A program made the translations under genes and the position numbers. Under the pieces are notes generated by a model. That model saw only the letters and a program-made list of their open reading frames with translations, was not told the origin of the DNA and did not search any database. From contig NC_088910.1 of the NCBI RefSeq assembly GCF_963576675.1, positions 22,136,531 to 22,200,530 of the forward strand: a DNA stretch of 64,000 bases. The letters are read 5' to 3'. Below, one piece after another: positions 11,424-23,730 of the stretch; positions within the stretch are counted from its first letter, which is position 1; the number at the start of each line of letters is the position of its first letter. The stretch comes from Euphorbia lathyris (Eukaryota; Streptophyta; Magnoliopsida; Malpighiales; Euphorbiaceae).

Positions 11424-11565
11424 CTATGGTTACTTTGTTTTTGATAAAGTAACATTACTTTTTGTTTTTCACCATTAGATGATGGGGTGTAAAATTAATC
11501 TAATGGTGAAAATACACAAAGCAAGACTTACTTTGTTAAAAACAAAGTAAGTATAGCCTAACCCC
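11424..11565. repeat. Small palindromic MITE-like element
   Basis: About 140 bp with terminal inverted repeats built on GGTTACTTTGTTTTT and its complement AAAAACAAAGTAAGT. An inner inverted pair TTCACCATTAGAT / ATCTAATGGTGAA (approximate) is also present. No coding content. Boundaries are approximate. Confidence 0.6.
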
Positions 11566-11608
11566 ATATTTACCTATGTTCAGACTTGGGAAGTTTTTTT
11601 TTTTTTTT

Positions 11609-12445
11609 GAATAAGGTGCAAAACTACCCTAACATTTAGGGCTAGGAGTAATTTCTTCTAACGTCTAAAATAGTTCAATTTTACTTCCAATATTGACAGT
11701 AAAAAGCAATTTTATTCCTAACATTGACAGATTTGGTCAATTTCAGATATTATTGTAGAACACATATATTTTGTTCTTTATTGGTGCATAACATTTCGTT
11801 AAAAAAATCATATTTTCTATGGTTTAATAATAGAATTATAGGTTAATATTTATTAATTCGGTGAAATATTTTGAATTTTTTTATCCAACTCGTAAAATAG
11901 ACAGTATACTTTTTTATTTATTTTTTATTTTTTCACGTCTAATCATATGCAATTAGGCTACGAACTACAGTGGTCCGGACAGCTTCTCGTTTCCCTCTTG
12001 CCTCTCGGATGTCGTCCATGCGCGGAGAGCGATCCCTGCAGATACTCCGACGATCAAGAAAGTTAGATGTTCGACTCGGTTACTAAGGAAATAATCGGAA
12101 AGCCTAAAATGTATCTGATAGAGTTGAGAGTGAGAACCTGTCCATACCTTCCCTTTGTTGGGGGTATTTATAGTGAGTTGTGGTGGTCTTATGGGCCTCT
12201 CAAGGCCTTGCTTGTATTGGGCTTGGGCCTAATGGGCCTTGTGATAATATCCCGAATCAATATGTAATTATATGTTTATGATTTGTCACTAATGAGTGAT
12301 AAAAATGACTCACATGTGAAGTGTAGATGAATTATTTCTAAAAATGACCCAAGTTAACAACATTAGAGATAAAATTGCTCTTGCCTGACAACATTAGAGG
12401 TAAAATTACTCATTGTTATAAACGTTAGAGATATTTTTGCACTTT
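11609..12445. repeat. Foldback element with a foreign central segment
   Basis: Arms 11609-11760 and 12320-12445 are diverged inverted repeats, with outer ends AGGTGCAAAACTACC against its degenerate complement near 12440. The centre (11950-12259) has a quite different, GC-richer composition and is listed separately. Confidence 0.6.
11950..12259 (-). mobile_element. LTR-like 310-bp segment flanked by ATATG repeats
   Basis: Read on the minus strand it has a promoter-like CTATAAATACCCC block (near 12165) followed by CT-rich DNA and then a TTGATCGTCGGAGT block. These features recall LTRs of Gypsy/Tat elements. It is bounded by ATATG at 11945-11949 and 12260-12264, a possible 5-bp target duplication. 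The termini do not form a clean TG...CA pair, so this may be an LTR fragment or a small non-autonomous element. Confidence 0.4.
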
Positions 12446-12454
12446 TTTTTTGTA

Positions 12455-12600
12455 GGCCTAATACACAAATAACCCTCTGAACTTGTCTAAATGTTACAAC
12501 TGCCCCCTCCAACTTTCAATAGTAACAACTTACCCCTCTACAAATACCGATACAAATCCTCCTTATCAAGATCTATAATTTGTTTAGAATAGACCTATCC
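12455..12600. repeat. Half copy of the 23059-23405 MITE family
   Basis: GGCCTAATACACAAATAAC and the following CTGAACTTGT and ACAACTTACCCCTC blocks match the left arm of the Mutator-type MITE at 23059. The right arm is missing. Confidence 0.65.
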
Positions 12601-13037
12601 TTACTGAACTTTAGTTAACCAAATAAAATAGAAAATTAATGCCACAATTACTATGATTAGAAATCCCGAACAACAAAATTTCTAAGCAAACCCGGGGTAG
12701 AAAAAAACTAGAAGGAAAATAAATTGCCGTTGGTAAATGCTTAAATAGAGCAATAAACAATTTTCTAAACTTCGTATAATTGCAGTTCTCAAGTCTTGCC
12801 TTTATCAAAAGTCTTCCAAAAGGCAAATTACAAAGGCATCTCATGATTTCATAAACTTGTCAACAAACGCACCTATATATATATAGCCCATCCAAACAGA
12901 AACAAATTTCTAACTACACAAATTGAAGGGAAGACGCTTTCAGTTGTCAAGTCCATACTCAATTTACTCCTCCAAGAACAGGAAAATGGTGGATTACCAG
13001 ATGGAACTGTGATTGCAATTTTATGCTCCATGGGATG

Positions 13038-16000
13038 TTATGCGATGCTTCTAACATATTGATCAAGTGAAGTATTGAACAACTCAGACCTACATAAAGC
13101 ATATACAAATTATACATTTGTAAATATCTGCTCTTACAATAAACCTCAAGGTCAGCTGGAGTATGATATAAAGACATTACGACATAAACAAGGGAAGATT
13201 AAGTTTACCCTTGTCATTCAAAATAGCTCAATTCTGCCCTCATGGTAGAAAGTTCAGCTAAATTTTACCGTCGTGATTAAAAAAATCTAGCTTAATTTGG
13301 CTATTTTTTAAGTAAAAAGAAAAAATTAGTGACAGAATTCCGTCAAAAAGGGTGAAGTTAAGTTATAGTATTTATACTATGGGGGAAAAATTGAGCTTCC
13401 CAAATAACCTTGGGGACAAAATTGACCCTTATCCGTTCAATAATTCATGAGCAGATCATAAGATGTATGGATGCAGTAGCTAACATGAGTATTCATAGGT
13501 TATTTAATTTGCATGGAACAGCTAGACTAAACTATCAAACTCTAGGAAGTTGAAAGTTTTAACAACTTAGTTAGCAACATACCAGGGGGGAAAAAATATG
13601 GACGAAGGGCCAAATTTGACAAATTAGTTAGCAACGTACGAAATTGTACAAATTTAACCCCAACATTTCCAAGCAATATCAATTTTAGCCCTATGTAACC
13701 AAAATTTTAAAAAAGTTGGTTTGACTATTATTTAATAGTCACGTCCAGCTTTCCAAACATCAATTATGTCCGACATATGTTTAATGTGTTACATTACATA
13801 AAAAACAGTTAAAATGCTAACAACTATGTATACTACATAGAAGTTAATCACACAAAAAAAGTGTCTAAAATGTTCACAAATAACCAACAAAAAAAATGTA
13901 CGAAAGGGCTAAAACTGATCTTGCTTGGAAACGTTAGAGTTAAATTTGTACCATTTTGTACCTTAGGACCAAATTTGTACTTTCTCAAAAACTTTAGGGT
14001 CAAATTTGGGCCTTATCCCAAAAAATATTAAAAAGAAGATAGATTAGATCTAGTATCAGATTGCTTAATAAAGTTAACCAGATTGGGTGAAGACTCCTGT
14101 AAGCTAGAGCAAGGTACTTGGCAACATATCCAAAAATACATTTTACTAGAAAAAATAAATAAACACGACCTAATTAGATTACTCATTCAAGTTGAGCAGA
14201 TTAGATGAACCACCACCCACCACCCCACACAGCGACAGCTATAGAAAAGCACGATCAAGTCTACACAACAAGAATGGTACTTAACAGACCCAAATCTTGG
14301 ACAGCTGATTCAATTATTTAGTTAAACAAAGAAACTAAATTTTATACCTGATAGGAGCTCCAGGAGTGTAGAGGGGGTTTTTGACAACATATTCAACATA
14401 TAAGTTGTAAATATACTTCAGTGATTCACGTAGATCGCCGGTCCTGGGATGAGTAACTAAGATAATCTACACAAACAATAAATACACAGTTAAAAAGACT
14501 CCATCAAGAAATATAACAGGTCTGCTCAGAATCATATAGCGAACACCTGCAGAAATTTGCAAATCGTTGGCATCAATTTAGAATGTACAATAAATTAGAT
14601 ATTGCTTCAACCATATAACCCTCTCATCATTTCAAACAGATTACAAACTCTATAAGCACCACAAGGTCTGGCTATGGGAGGTTATGCCTGCCTGCCTTCT
14701 TGATCTTTGTGACCTATAATTTGTTAAACATAGTCCTTTTCTATATATGGAATTATTTAAGCTTGGAGTTCAGTTTTCAAGAATATCAAGTCTTTTGCCA
14801 TAAAGATTCGTACTATAAGCTAGCATACATATGAATAAAATTCAAAATTAGATATTCAAGGACTTAATCTAAACAATTTAAACATACTCTCCTGTTTTGT
14901 TATGCTAACTCAATGTGTACAAACTTAGTGGTTGAGTGCCAGATCTCCCACTACTAGTAATATGTTCTTTTTTTTTTTTTTTGCACATCTCCAAGGGTTA
15001 GATCCCATGTCAAATATCGAATCAAACAAACAGTTTTGCAGTATGCTTACGAGCTTAAGATGCCTGACAAACATGGTATATAACTTTATACTTAAAAAAT
15101 ACAAGAAAAAGTGTGTAGAAGTATGTCAGGTTAATTGTTTCCTTGACACTTTTTTGTATGAAATTGGTGTGGAGGTGCTGGGTGTTCAACTCAGTACCCC
15201 ATGTTTCCTTTGGGATCCCCTCCCAACCGAATCCATCTCTAATGATGGATAGGAAACCTGAATACTAAGTTGCTCTTGAAAAATAAAGGGAAAAAGAGGC
15301 GTCACATATATGATCTGAAAAACAATGTGGTCACAATCCTCATTCAGATTAGAATGGTAAATCCACTGGACAACTTTAAATATTTGACAGCTTGCATTCA
15401 CATAAATGTAAGAGCAAAGACAAAGTATATGAAGAGCATATCAATACCTTTATCCCAGAAGGAGTCTCCATGAAACTAAGTTTGTAAGTATTTGTGCGAA
15501 AGCTGTGGAATGAACAACCTTGGCCAGGTAACTGAGGCATGCCAAGATTTCCTTTCTCCACACTGCAGAAAAGATAAAACTCCAGAATACTGATACAACA
15601 CAAGATACATACTACAGAATCATAGAGAAGAAATTACACACTACAACCAAATCCAATGCGCCCTATGAAAACACTTAAATAAAATCTCAAGACATAGTAG
15701 GTGATGTATAAAATGCAGATCGGAAATTTATCATCATCTTCCATTTACTAGCTTGACAATTGGATCATGTTCCATTAACACAGAGAACTCAGAATCATGC
15801 AGCAACCTAGTAATGAAAAGAGGACTCGAACTTAGAATAGACATGAATGTTCACTTTTAAATCACATGATAAAAAGAAATTTGAAAAATGGGATAGGATT
15901 AGAACACAAATAGAAAGTACACCTTGTGGGATCCAACTTGGCAGTAAGGGACTTGAGCGAGAAAAGTAGACCAAACATGAGCTTGTGATCCTGCTGTGCA

Positions 16001-16146
16001 TCGAGGGTGTGAAGTGGGCGATTCCATTCCTTGTAGAGAAGGCACACACCATTCCTATTGAACACATACATCATATTCGCATTGTTACCAGATGCGGTTG
16101 GTGCCGGTGGCAACGGGCTAATATCTGATCCTCCAAAGAATTGCAT
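13038..16146 (-). CDS. TRAPPC1: TRAPPC1 / BET5-like TRAPP complex subunit, copy B
   Basis: Four coding exons with the same phases as copy A: 15923-16146, 15448-15562, 14348-14466 and 13038-13089. All have GT-AG borders and together encode 169 residues. By eye it differs from copy A at three residues, all in exon 1 (V to M and R to H and V to A in the NNANxMYVF, PLxTLD and TLDxQQ contexts). The longin-like TRAPP core is otherwise unchanged, so the product should be functionally equivalent: a subunit of the TRAPP vesicle-tethering complex. Intron 3 carries a 420-bp Mutator-type MITE. Its presumed leader exon and promoter differ from those of copy A. Confidence 0.95.
13600..14019. mobile_element. 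Mutator-type foldback MITE with 9-bp target duplication
   Basis: Ends GGACGAAGGGCCAAATTTGA and, reverse-complemented, GGGATAAGGCCCAAATTTGA. Flanked by AAAAAATAT at 13591-13599 and 14020-14028. The interior is a diverged palindrome (GTACAAATTTAAC and TTTTAGCCCT blocks on both arms). Copy A shows the matching empty site near 5506-5520, which confirms the insertion. It lies in intron 3 of TRAPPC1 copy B. Confidence 0.85.
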
Positions 16147-16682
16147 CTTTTTGCCCCCAATCAAATAGAATTTAGAATCTGTATTTTAAGCAATTAAAAG
16201 TTTCATACCAGTAGGATTTGTAGAGCAATTACAAATTTACAAGGTTTTTCTTTAAGCAATTAATATTTTAATCAATTACAAATATACAGTTACAAAGTTA
16301 TTCTTTTAAGACCAAAATTTTCAATTAAACCCTCTTCCATTAAAACTCTCCTTCCAAATAAACCCTCCCATTAAAACGCTCCTTACTACACACTGACAGC
16401 AGCAAATCAAGCAGAGGCAGGACTGCAGAAGTATAAACGCATCAATGCTCAAACATCAATGAGCAAAAAATGAAGCAGAAGCATCAAAGCTCAAGCAATA
16501 TAACTATAAGATCTCCGTCATTGACACAAGAATTTCAATTAAGACAACCAAATCAATTAGCACAACACAAGAATTTCAATTAACACTTACACAACTAAAA
16601 AGGAATCACAATTAACAATTAAGTAAAAAAGAAAGAAAGAAATCGAATAAGGCAGAGGAGTGTAGCTGTGAAGAGAAATTAC

Positions 16683-16790
16683 CTTTTGGGGAAGAATAGC
16701 AGACAGCGAACTTCGAAGGACGAACAGACGGAAACGCAGGGACGACCGGAGATGAGTGATGTGCTGATCGGCCGTTTTACTTTTCAGAAA
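16683..16790 (-). other. Predicted non-coding leader exon of TRAPPC1 copy B
   Basis: A donor (CCAAAAG|GTAATT, junction 16683/16682) would join the acceptor AATACAG ending at 16179, a 504-bp leader intron. The exon body is GC-richer than its surroundings. The outer edge is approximate. It is unrelated by eye to the leader exon of copy A. Confidence 0.45.
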
Positions 16791-17463
16791 TTAGGAATTA
16801 GGAATTTTGTCTAGGGAGGGAGAATGGAGATGCGCATGACTTGGAGAAGTTGGCTGGGTAATTAGTTTTGTTTTTTGTTTTTTTGGCATAAAGCCCAATT
16901 GAGCCCCTAATCTATACATAAAAAATCATTTGAGCACTTATTCTTCTAAAATCATCAAATCAGTTCCTATACTTTAGGAAAATGAACAATTGGACACCTG
17001 TTGAAGATAGAACTAAATGACAGACTTTATGCTATCAAAATTGGACGCAAATAACTTTTGATGGAACAAGAAAGTAAGATTCTTGATGTGAACACAGTAT
17101 TACGAAAGTGGTTTGGTTCTTAGAGGATGTGAGATTCAGAATCAGAGATTGAGGCTAATGTTAATGATGTGTAGGTGTTGTTATTAGCTAGCAGAATTTA
17201 TGGGATTCGGTCTCGGAATAAATTCAATTCGCCAGGAGGAAATGGAAGATTTAGAACTGCAATTGAATTGAATAGGAATATGATGATGTTAGACCAGCTT
17301 AAAGTAAAACTACAATTCCTAACGCTATGTTTAATTCAATGTTTTTTGTGAATTCATTTCATGTGAAATCGTTTGGTGTGCAATATATAAAGTACGGAAT
17401 TCATTTCATTTTGAAATGAATTTTGTGTTTGGAATAATTGTGAAATTCACTTTATATTTATTT

Positions 17464-18200
17464 TTTTAAAAGCATAGCCTCGTTTAAAAAAAAAAAAAAA
17501 ACCCTTTCTCGAGTCAAAGTGATCCGAATAAGGAAAAAGAACGCTAGCAAATATTATTAAGCAGAAACATCACACTTACAAACAACGATCATCATAAAAA
17601 CGGGAGCTTCTTGCCGACAAAATGGACTAGCATAAAACTTGACCCACCTAACTATAGAATGAGCAACCATATTAGCTTGTCTATAAATAAAATGAATCCT
17701 AAAAAGACAATCGTTTTTTTAAGAGCTACACTGATTAATAATAAGATTAATCGAAGAATTTAAAGTATCAACAACAAGCTTCGAATCAGATTCAAAAGTA
17801 ACAAAATCGAGATTCATACACTTTACCAAAGTGATTGCCTCATAAATGCATATTGGCTCGGCCTCTTTAATGACAGAAATAGGAGTACCGGAATATTGTA
17901 ATCCAACTCCTTTATTATTGCTATACATTTGTGCTTTTCTAAAATAGATCCTTTTTGCTTTTGCTTCAGTCCATGATTTATGTGAAGTTCTTATGTTCAG
18001 ATAAGATATTATCGTGTCAAACATAATATTTAGATTATTAAAAACGATCAAACAGATAGAATTGATGAATTCTATTATTAAAGGGACAAGCAGTAAGCTT
18101 TTGTCTAAGAGGAGAGAGTAAAGATGTGCAAATTTTTCCATCAAGTTGATGTAGGAGCAGTATCGCGGTAGAAATCATTATCGATAAATCACAGCCAAAT
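17464..18200 (-). pseudogene. 5'-truncated LINE 3' end (RNase H domain)
   Basis: Minus-strand remnant of LINE ORF2. 18144-17719 reads through SWTEAKAKRIYFRKA, EAITLVKCMNLDFVTFESDS and SKLVVDTLNSS (RNase H with the ESDS catalytic Asp). After a stop, the FIYRQANMVAHSIVRW signature of the last RNase H block follows (about 17690-17640). A 3' UTR ends in an A-rich tail (complement of 17459-17468). It lies directly at the edge of duplication unit B. The N-terminal part of RNase H is degenerate. Confidence 0.8.
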
Positions 18201-18817
18201 TAGATGTCAATAATCAGAATATCCCAAAAATCCTTATATCTTTAATATCTTAAAAGAATGTAAGTAATATTACTTTTTGAACGGTTAAAAAAACACGTTT
18301 CAAGCTTATAAAAAATGAATAAGACTCTTAAAAACTGTATCTGAACTAATTTTCTGATCATCGTGATGCTTAATCTGTTTCTTTTGTTACAAAGAAAGAT
18401 CAAGAGATTTCAAGAACGTGCATAACCCAAAATGATCAAGAACCTCATGATCAAGAACCTCGTGTCGTATACTTTTCTCAAGCTTTCAGTAGTAGATTGT
18501 TTACTTTTCTCAAGTTTTTAGTAGTAGATGGAGTGTTTTGTAATAGAAGTCACCAAGTCCATATCTGTTAATATCATGTTGACATGGTAATATCTAATCT
18601 AAACATAGAAACTTCACAAGCATGGATTGAAGCAAAACCAAGAAGGACACATTTCAGAAAAGCACAAATGCGTAGCAATAATAAATGAAGGTTTCATCTG
18701 AGCAAAGTAAACCTGATCAGTTCATAATTAAACACAAAAAGAAAAAGGAAAGGCAATAAACCATTGATCAAAATCCAAATTCGAGTTTACAATATATTCA
18801 ATGACTAAACCAAGACC

Positions 18818-19275
18818 TCAAAGCTCCCATTTCTTCATCTCCATACCATCCGGGGGACTTCCTTCAACCTTCTTAGAGCCTACTTCTTTCCAGTTTGTGG
18901 ATAGCACGGTTCCATTCGACTCCACCTGCAAATACATCCCAGGCACAAAAATATCAGCTTTAGGGACAAAGCCATAGTTGTCAAATCAAGATTCAACTCG
19001 TTAATCGAAATCCTCATTTTGTGAATTGTGACTCGTTAGTGTTGTTTAAGTTTTTGATGAACTGATAGAGCTGAATCGAAATTGTAAGATTCTATTATAA
19101 TTTAGATTCACCCTATATATTCGGCTCGAAATAGAGCTGAATCGAATCGGGAATTTTAAGATTCTATTATAATTTAGATTCACCCTATAAATTCGGCTCG
19201 AAATAGAGCTGAATCGAATCGTAAAATTCTAATAACAATGGACAACACAACTCGCTTGACACGTCATCAATTTTG

Positions 19276-19320
<45 letters not shown>

Positions 19321-22300
19321 TGTAGAATATAACACGATTATGACACGACAATCCATTTCAACATTCCTAATCAGGTAGCAGTCAAACCGGTAGGCATAAA
19401 GCTAAAGAATCTTTGTTGTGGTGTTTGCAAATCATATATGGCATAATAAATCACCAAATTAACGAACACAACCATAATTTCTGTCCCAGAACCTAGCGAA
19501 AGCCAGGAACAAATAAACACAACAATGATGGCAAGTCTTACAAAAGATTTCTTCATTGCCCTTCTAGTTTCTTCATCGGCATCTTGGTATATCTCCCGGA
19601 AAAACTTATTCAAAGCCGCATCCCCATCTAGTTTTTCCTCTTTTTCCTGAAATTAACACATAATTTCTCATCTTTTCAACCTTCTACAACATTCTAGAGG
19701 AGAAAATGCATATATAAGGAAAGGGTTAAGATTACCTGTTTCTTCACTTCAGCTTCCAGTTTGTCCCAATCTACTGCTTTTGGTTTCGATGAAGGATAAG
19801 AAGGTCTGTTGGACCCAGTTCCTACACATTTCACCATAGGAAGCGAATTTAACATGAAAGAAGTGATTCTAACTTTAGATAATTGAGCATGCACAAGATA
19901 CAAGCAACTCTATTTTAAACAGAAAAATCCAATTACTAAGCACAATTCTAGCCTAAATCTCCACTTATACTCTAAATAAAATAGCCATACTTTCACCCAA
20001 ACAGTCAGCTGAAAGCCTTTGGTTTTTGGTTCAGGATGTGTGGAACTCACAGAACAATTGAGAAACAATGCAAATTACAGTACTGAGTGCATTATTTTAT
20101 CTATAAACATGCATGTGTTTTTAATTTTATTTTACTCTGAGTTCATCTTGGAGAAATTGTGGGTTGGGAAATGAAAGAGGCGCAGAAAATCGATTCATGG
20201 TAACTTGAACCTCTATTATCAGTTAATTACACAATTCAATTACTGGAATACCTGAGGCCACATTAATTTTCCATACAACCGTTGTATCCTTGCTGTATTC
20301 AAGAGATGTCCAGTGTATAGGATCAGTCTTTGCAAGATGGATTTCAACCTTTGTAGTTAACACCACATATCTACACTTGTCTGGAATGATCTATAAAATA
20401 GGAAGACTTAATTATGTAATTAAGTAGCTACTTTCTGTTTTACACAACCACAGTTGTCTCAACCACATGATTCCCATACAAATGTAATAATACCTTCCCA
20501 AATAAGCGAGGTTGAAAATGATAAGCATCTTCACCATGAACACTGATGCTGACACTTAGCTGCAAACATATCAACAGAAGTTATTAGTCAATAGATTTTC
20601 CAGAAAGATGAACAGTATCCAATGGCAATTACTCGGTTTGTATATTACTATTTGTTCACCAAAGTCAACAGTAACAGCATTGGCTGGCAAGCCCTTTGCA
20701 AATATAGTCACAACCACCTCATCAAGTTTCTGATAGAACTCATGCCTGCAAAATTCAACAGAATATGCTTAGGTGGGCCTATGACCATAATCATGAGACT
20801 TAAATGTAATTCATCAAAGTCGATAGAAGGTTAAGGGTCTGAAATAAGTATACAAAACAGAATGCTAGAAAACAAAGATCTGAATGATTAGTTTGCATGA
20901 TAAAAAATATTAGCAAAAACCCCGAAAGCAAGGGACACTGCACTGACCTGTATTTTGGTTTGGTTGGTGTTACTATCGGTGGTTGGCTGGGAAGAACATC
21001 AGCTTGCTGAACATCTTCCATAGGAACAACTTTTGTTGTAGCCTCTGATGCTTGTCTTGAGAGGTTAGCAGCCTCTTCTGCAATGCACTCCTCGCATTGT
21101 TTGATCAAATTTTTGAACCTCAAGTTCCCTGGATCTAGTGAGGCTCCAATCTCTAAGGCGGCCTTAGCCGTCTCATATTCCTCGAGCTTCATGCAAGCAG
21201 TTCTACAAAATTAAGAAAAAATAAGAAATCAACCGGGAAAGGTTGTAATTGGAGGAAGAAATATGAAGATGTTGAAACGGGAGGAGGGGGATTGGGGATG
21301 GGAAAGCATCTAAAAAAGGATAGAAGCATAAGGCTGCCAGTATTGATACTTTAAACAAGGGGATCTATTCAGAATAAAATAAATATTTTGTCAATATTAA
21401 TGATACTTTAAATTACAATAGATAGAGAATCCTTACACCAGAAACTAATAATGATCACAGTAAAATAGCAACAGCAATCACTAGATTGCTATGTTGCACA
21501 GAAACTCTTCTTCATTAGAATTTCGGCATTTCGAGTCCGTTTCTTTTCCGTTTCCATGCTAATTTTTCTAAGAAATAACGTTTCCGTTTCATTTAACCAT
21601 AGTTGTACAAGATAAAAAAGAAAACCGCGCGCACCAGAAAAGAAACTAATAATAATCGTAGTAAAATTAGGGAGAGTAATTGCTGCAAATTCAAATCCAT
21701 ACTACAAGTTCTTTTTCTAAGCCCTTGTTCGGGAGGGAGTTAACCGAGGTAAATGAAAGCAATAGAAGGTTAAATATCACATTACCCTTATTTGGGAGTT
21801 ATTTTTGGAGAGTAAATATGGAAGTTAAATGTTTACTTCCAAAATCTAACTTCCAAATTGAGGGTTAAAGGAAGTAACTGAAAGTTCATGCAGAGTAAAT
21901 TTAACTTTCCTACCAAGTTAAACTTTTAACCTAATTTAGATTATATGAACTTCGAACAACGTTAATTTTTAACTTTCGTTTCGATCAATCCCTTTCCCGT
22001 TTCGATCAATCCCTTTCCCGTTCCTTTCCATTCCCTCATTTAACACTCACCCCGTTAACCTCCAAACTCCCAAACAAGGCTTAAGATAATCGACATCTTA
22101 ATTCCACAAAGCAGATGCTAAAAACGAGTACTCCTCCAAATAAACAAGAAAAGCAGTCGAATCTACTAACCCTTTCCGGAAGTATGCTCTAGCCATTGAA
22201 TTATCCAACTCAATCGCTCTGTTTGCATCAGCAACGGCCTCTGCACATAATCCAAACAAATTACACATCATTTTCTCTACCTCATCGCACAACAATACAT

Positions 22301-22640
22301 CAGTAAGAAAGAAATTAGGCCACGCCCTACGAGAATTTCAAACTAAACTAAACGCAAAACTGAAAAGCATCTCGATTCAGAAATCACCATCTGAATTATT
22401 GAGTTCCACGACAAAGATTTAAACTTTTTAACCAAAAAAAAAAAGTGGAACTAATAAAGAAAATATAAAAAGAAGAATACCAGGTAAATTCAAGAGTTTG
22501 ATATTGGCCTGGGCACGGTCAGCATAAAGCTCAGCGCCGTTAGGGTTAAGATTGATGGCCTGCGTTAAGAGGTCGGCGGCTAACTCAAAGTTTTCGTCGA
22601 TAAACGCTTCTTTGGCCTTCATTTGTAGATCGGAGGCCAT
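18818..22640 (-). CDS. SGT1: SGT1 co-chaperone (suppressor of G2 allele of skp1), nine exons
   Basis: Nine exons, all with GT-AG borders and unbroken phase: 22481-22640, 22171-22240, 20948-21202, 20649-20745, 20494-20559, 20252-20390, 19736-19821, 19542-19646 and 18818-18925. They total 1086 nt, or 361 residues, the usual SGT1 size. Residues 1-115 form the TPR region ([54 protein letters not shown]). A variable linker follows. Residues about 162-260 form the CS domain that contacts HSP90 ([50 protein letters not shown]). Residues about 277-361 form the SGS domain ([58 protein letters not shown]). SGT1 works with HSP90 and RAR1 in NLR immune-receptor folding and with SKP1-type ubiquitin ligases. 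A MITE sits in intron 2 and tandem repeats in intron 8. Intact. Confidence 0.97.
19067..19316. repeat. Tandem repeat and (TA)20 microsatellite in the last SGT1 intron
   Basis: About 2.5 copies of a 66-72 bp unit start at 19067, 19133 and 19205; each begins AGAGCTGAATCGAA and includes TTCTATTATAATTTAGATTC. A perfect (TA)20 run follows at 19277-19316. Confidence 0.85.
21718..22083. mobile_element. Tourist-like MITE in SGT1 intron 2
   Basis: Terminal inverted repeats GCCCTTGTTCGGGAG and, from the right end, AGCCTTGTTTGGGAG. They are flanked by TAA trinucleotides, as expected for PIF/Harbinger-derived Tourist elements. About 365 bp, non-coding. The right arm contains an 18-bp tandem duplication (CGATCAATCCCTTTCCCG). 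Confidence 0.7.
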
Positions 22641-22761
22641 TGATTGAAGAGACGATAGAGATGGAAGAAGTCTCTAGAAAAACTGAAAAGACTGCGATAG
22701 AGATGAAGAGAAGAGACTATTAACAAGTGATATGGAACAAGCTTGACTTTTAATTAGGCTT

Positions 22762-22769
22762 TTTATATA
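22762..22769 (-). promoter_or_regulatory. TATA box of SGT1
   Basis: TATATAAA on the minus strand, 122-129 bp upstream of the SGT1 ATG. It is the only good match close to the gene. A short (TAC)n run lies just upstream at about 22786-22802. Confidence 0.5.
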
Positions 22770-23058
22770 AGTAAAGAATATCAAATACTACTACTACTAC
22801 TATTCGGGGAGGGGAGAAGACTTTAAATTAAATCAAAGTCTATTTAAAACAAGTCACAAAATTAATTCGGATAACGCTTTGTAAATAATGCAGTTCAAGA
22901 AAACAAAAATTATGAAATTAATGTGGAGACCGTTTCGTAAAAGGTTAATTTCTAATTTGGTCCATTTGGTGAAAATATAAGATTCTTTTCTTTTTATAAA
23001 ATTAACCCTAATTTGTTAATACATTTCAATCAAATCCAAAAGTTTTACATTAAGTTAA

Positions 23059-23405
23059 GGTCTAATACATAAATAACTTCTTGAACTTGTTCAAATATTG
23101 CAACTTCCCTCCGAACTTTCAATTATAACAACTTACCCCTCAAACTTGTCCAATTGTAAAACATAACCTCAAATTGCTGACATGGACTGCATTTGAAGAA
23201 ACACGTGAAATATAAAAGCTGCAACGCTTGTGGAGTGTGATAATCAGATCTTTGGTATGATACGAATCTGGGAAAACGTTTTTACGGTTGCTTCAAGTAC
23301 GGGGTAAAATGTTTTCCAATTTGGGGTTATGTTTTACAATTGGACAAGTTTAAGGGACAATTGCAATATTTGAACAAGTTCAGGGGGTTATTTGTGTATT
23401 AGGGT
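23059..23405. mobile_element. Mutator-type MITE with perfect 9-bp target duplication
   Basis: 347 bp, ends GGTCTAATAC and GTATTAGGGT, flanked by TTAAGTTAA at 23050-23058 and 23406-23414. Both arms carry GAACTTGTTCAAATATTGCA and TTGTCCAATTGTAAAACATA blocks in opposite orientation. It lies about 420 bp upstream of the SGT1 start codon. A half copy of the family lies at 12455. Confidence 0.85.
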
Positions 23406-23570
23406 TTAAGTTAATGTAAATTAACATTTTATTCCTATTAATTATATATAATAACTTCCTAATTCTAGACTATAATTTTATTTGGTTTACTTACTGTTTG
23501 TTGTTTTTGTTTGCTCTTTTTGTTATATAGAGTAAACAAACACCCATGTATGACATTATCATTAAATTTA

Positions 23571-23730
23571 TACTGTAAAACTTTTATAAATTAATAATGT
23601 TGGGATCATGAAATTTTATTAATTTATAAAAATATTAATTTATCGAATATTAATTTAGTGAACTGGTCTAAATCGGAATTGAAAAAATTATTAATTTATC
23701 ACATATTAATTTATAAAATTTTACCCTAGT
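23571..23730. repeat. Short palindromic AT-rich repeat
   Basis: TTTATAAATTAATA-type ends on both sides in inverted orientation (left near 23571, right near 23715). MITE-like; borders uncertain. Confidence 0.4.

Larger units (their letters stand above)
12780..17460. repeat. Segmental duplication, unit B (partner 4080-9480)
   Basis: Collinear with unit A (block pairs are given there). Relative to A it carries its own MITE at 13600-14019 and about 1.1 kb of extra DNA at 16180-17300 that includes the leader exon of its TRAPPC1 gene. It lacks the foldbacks found in A. Confidence 0.9.
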
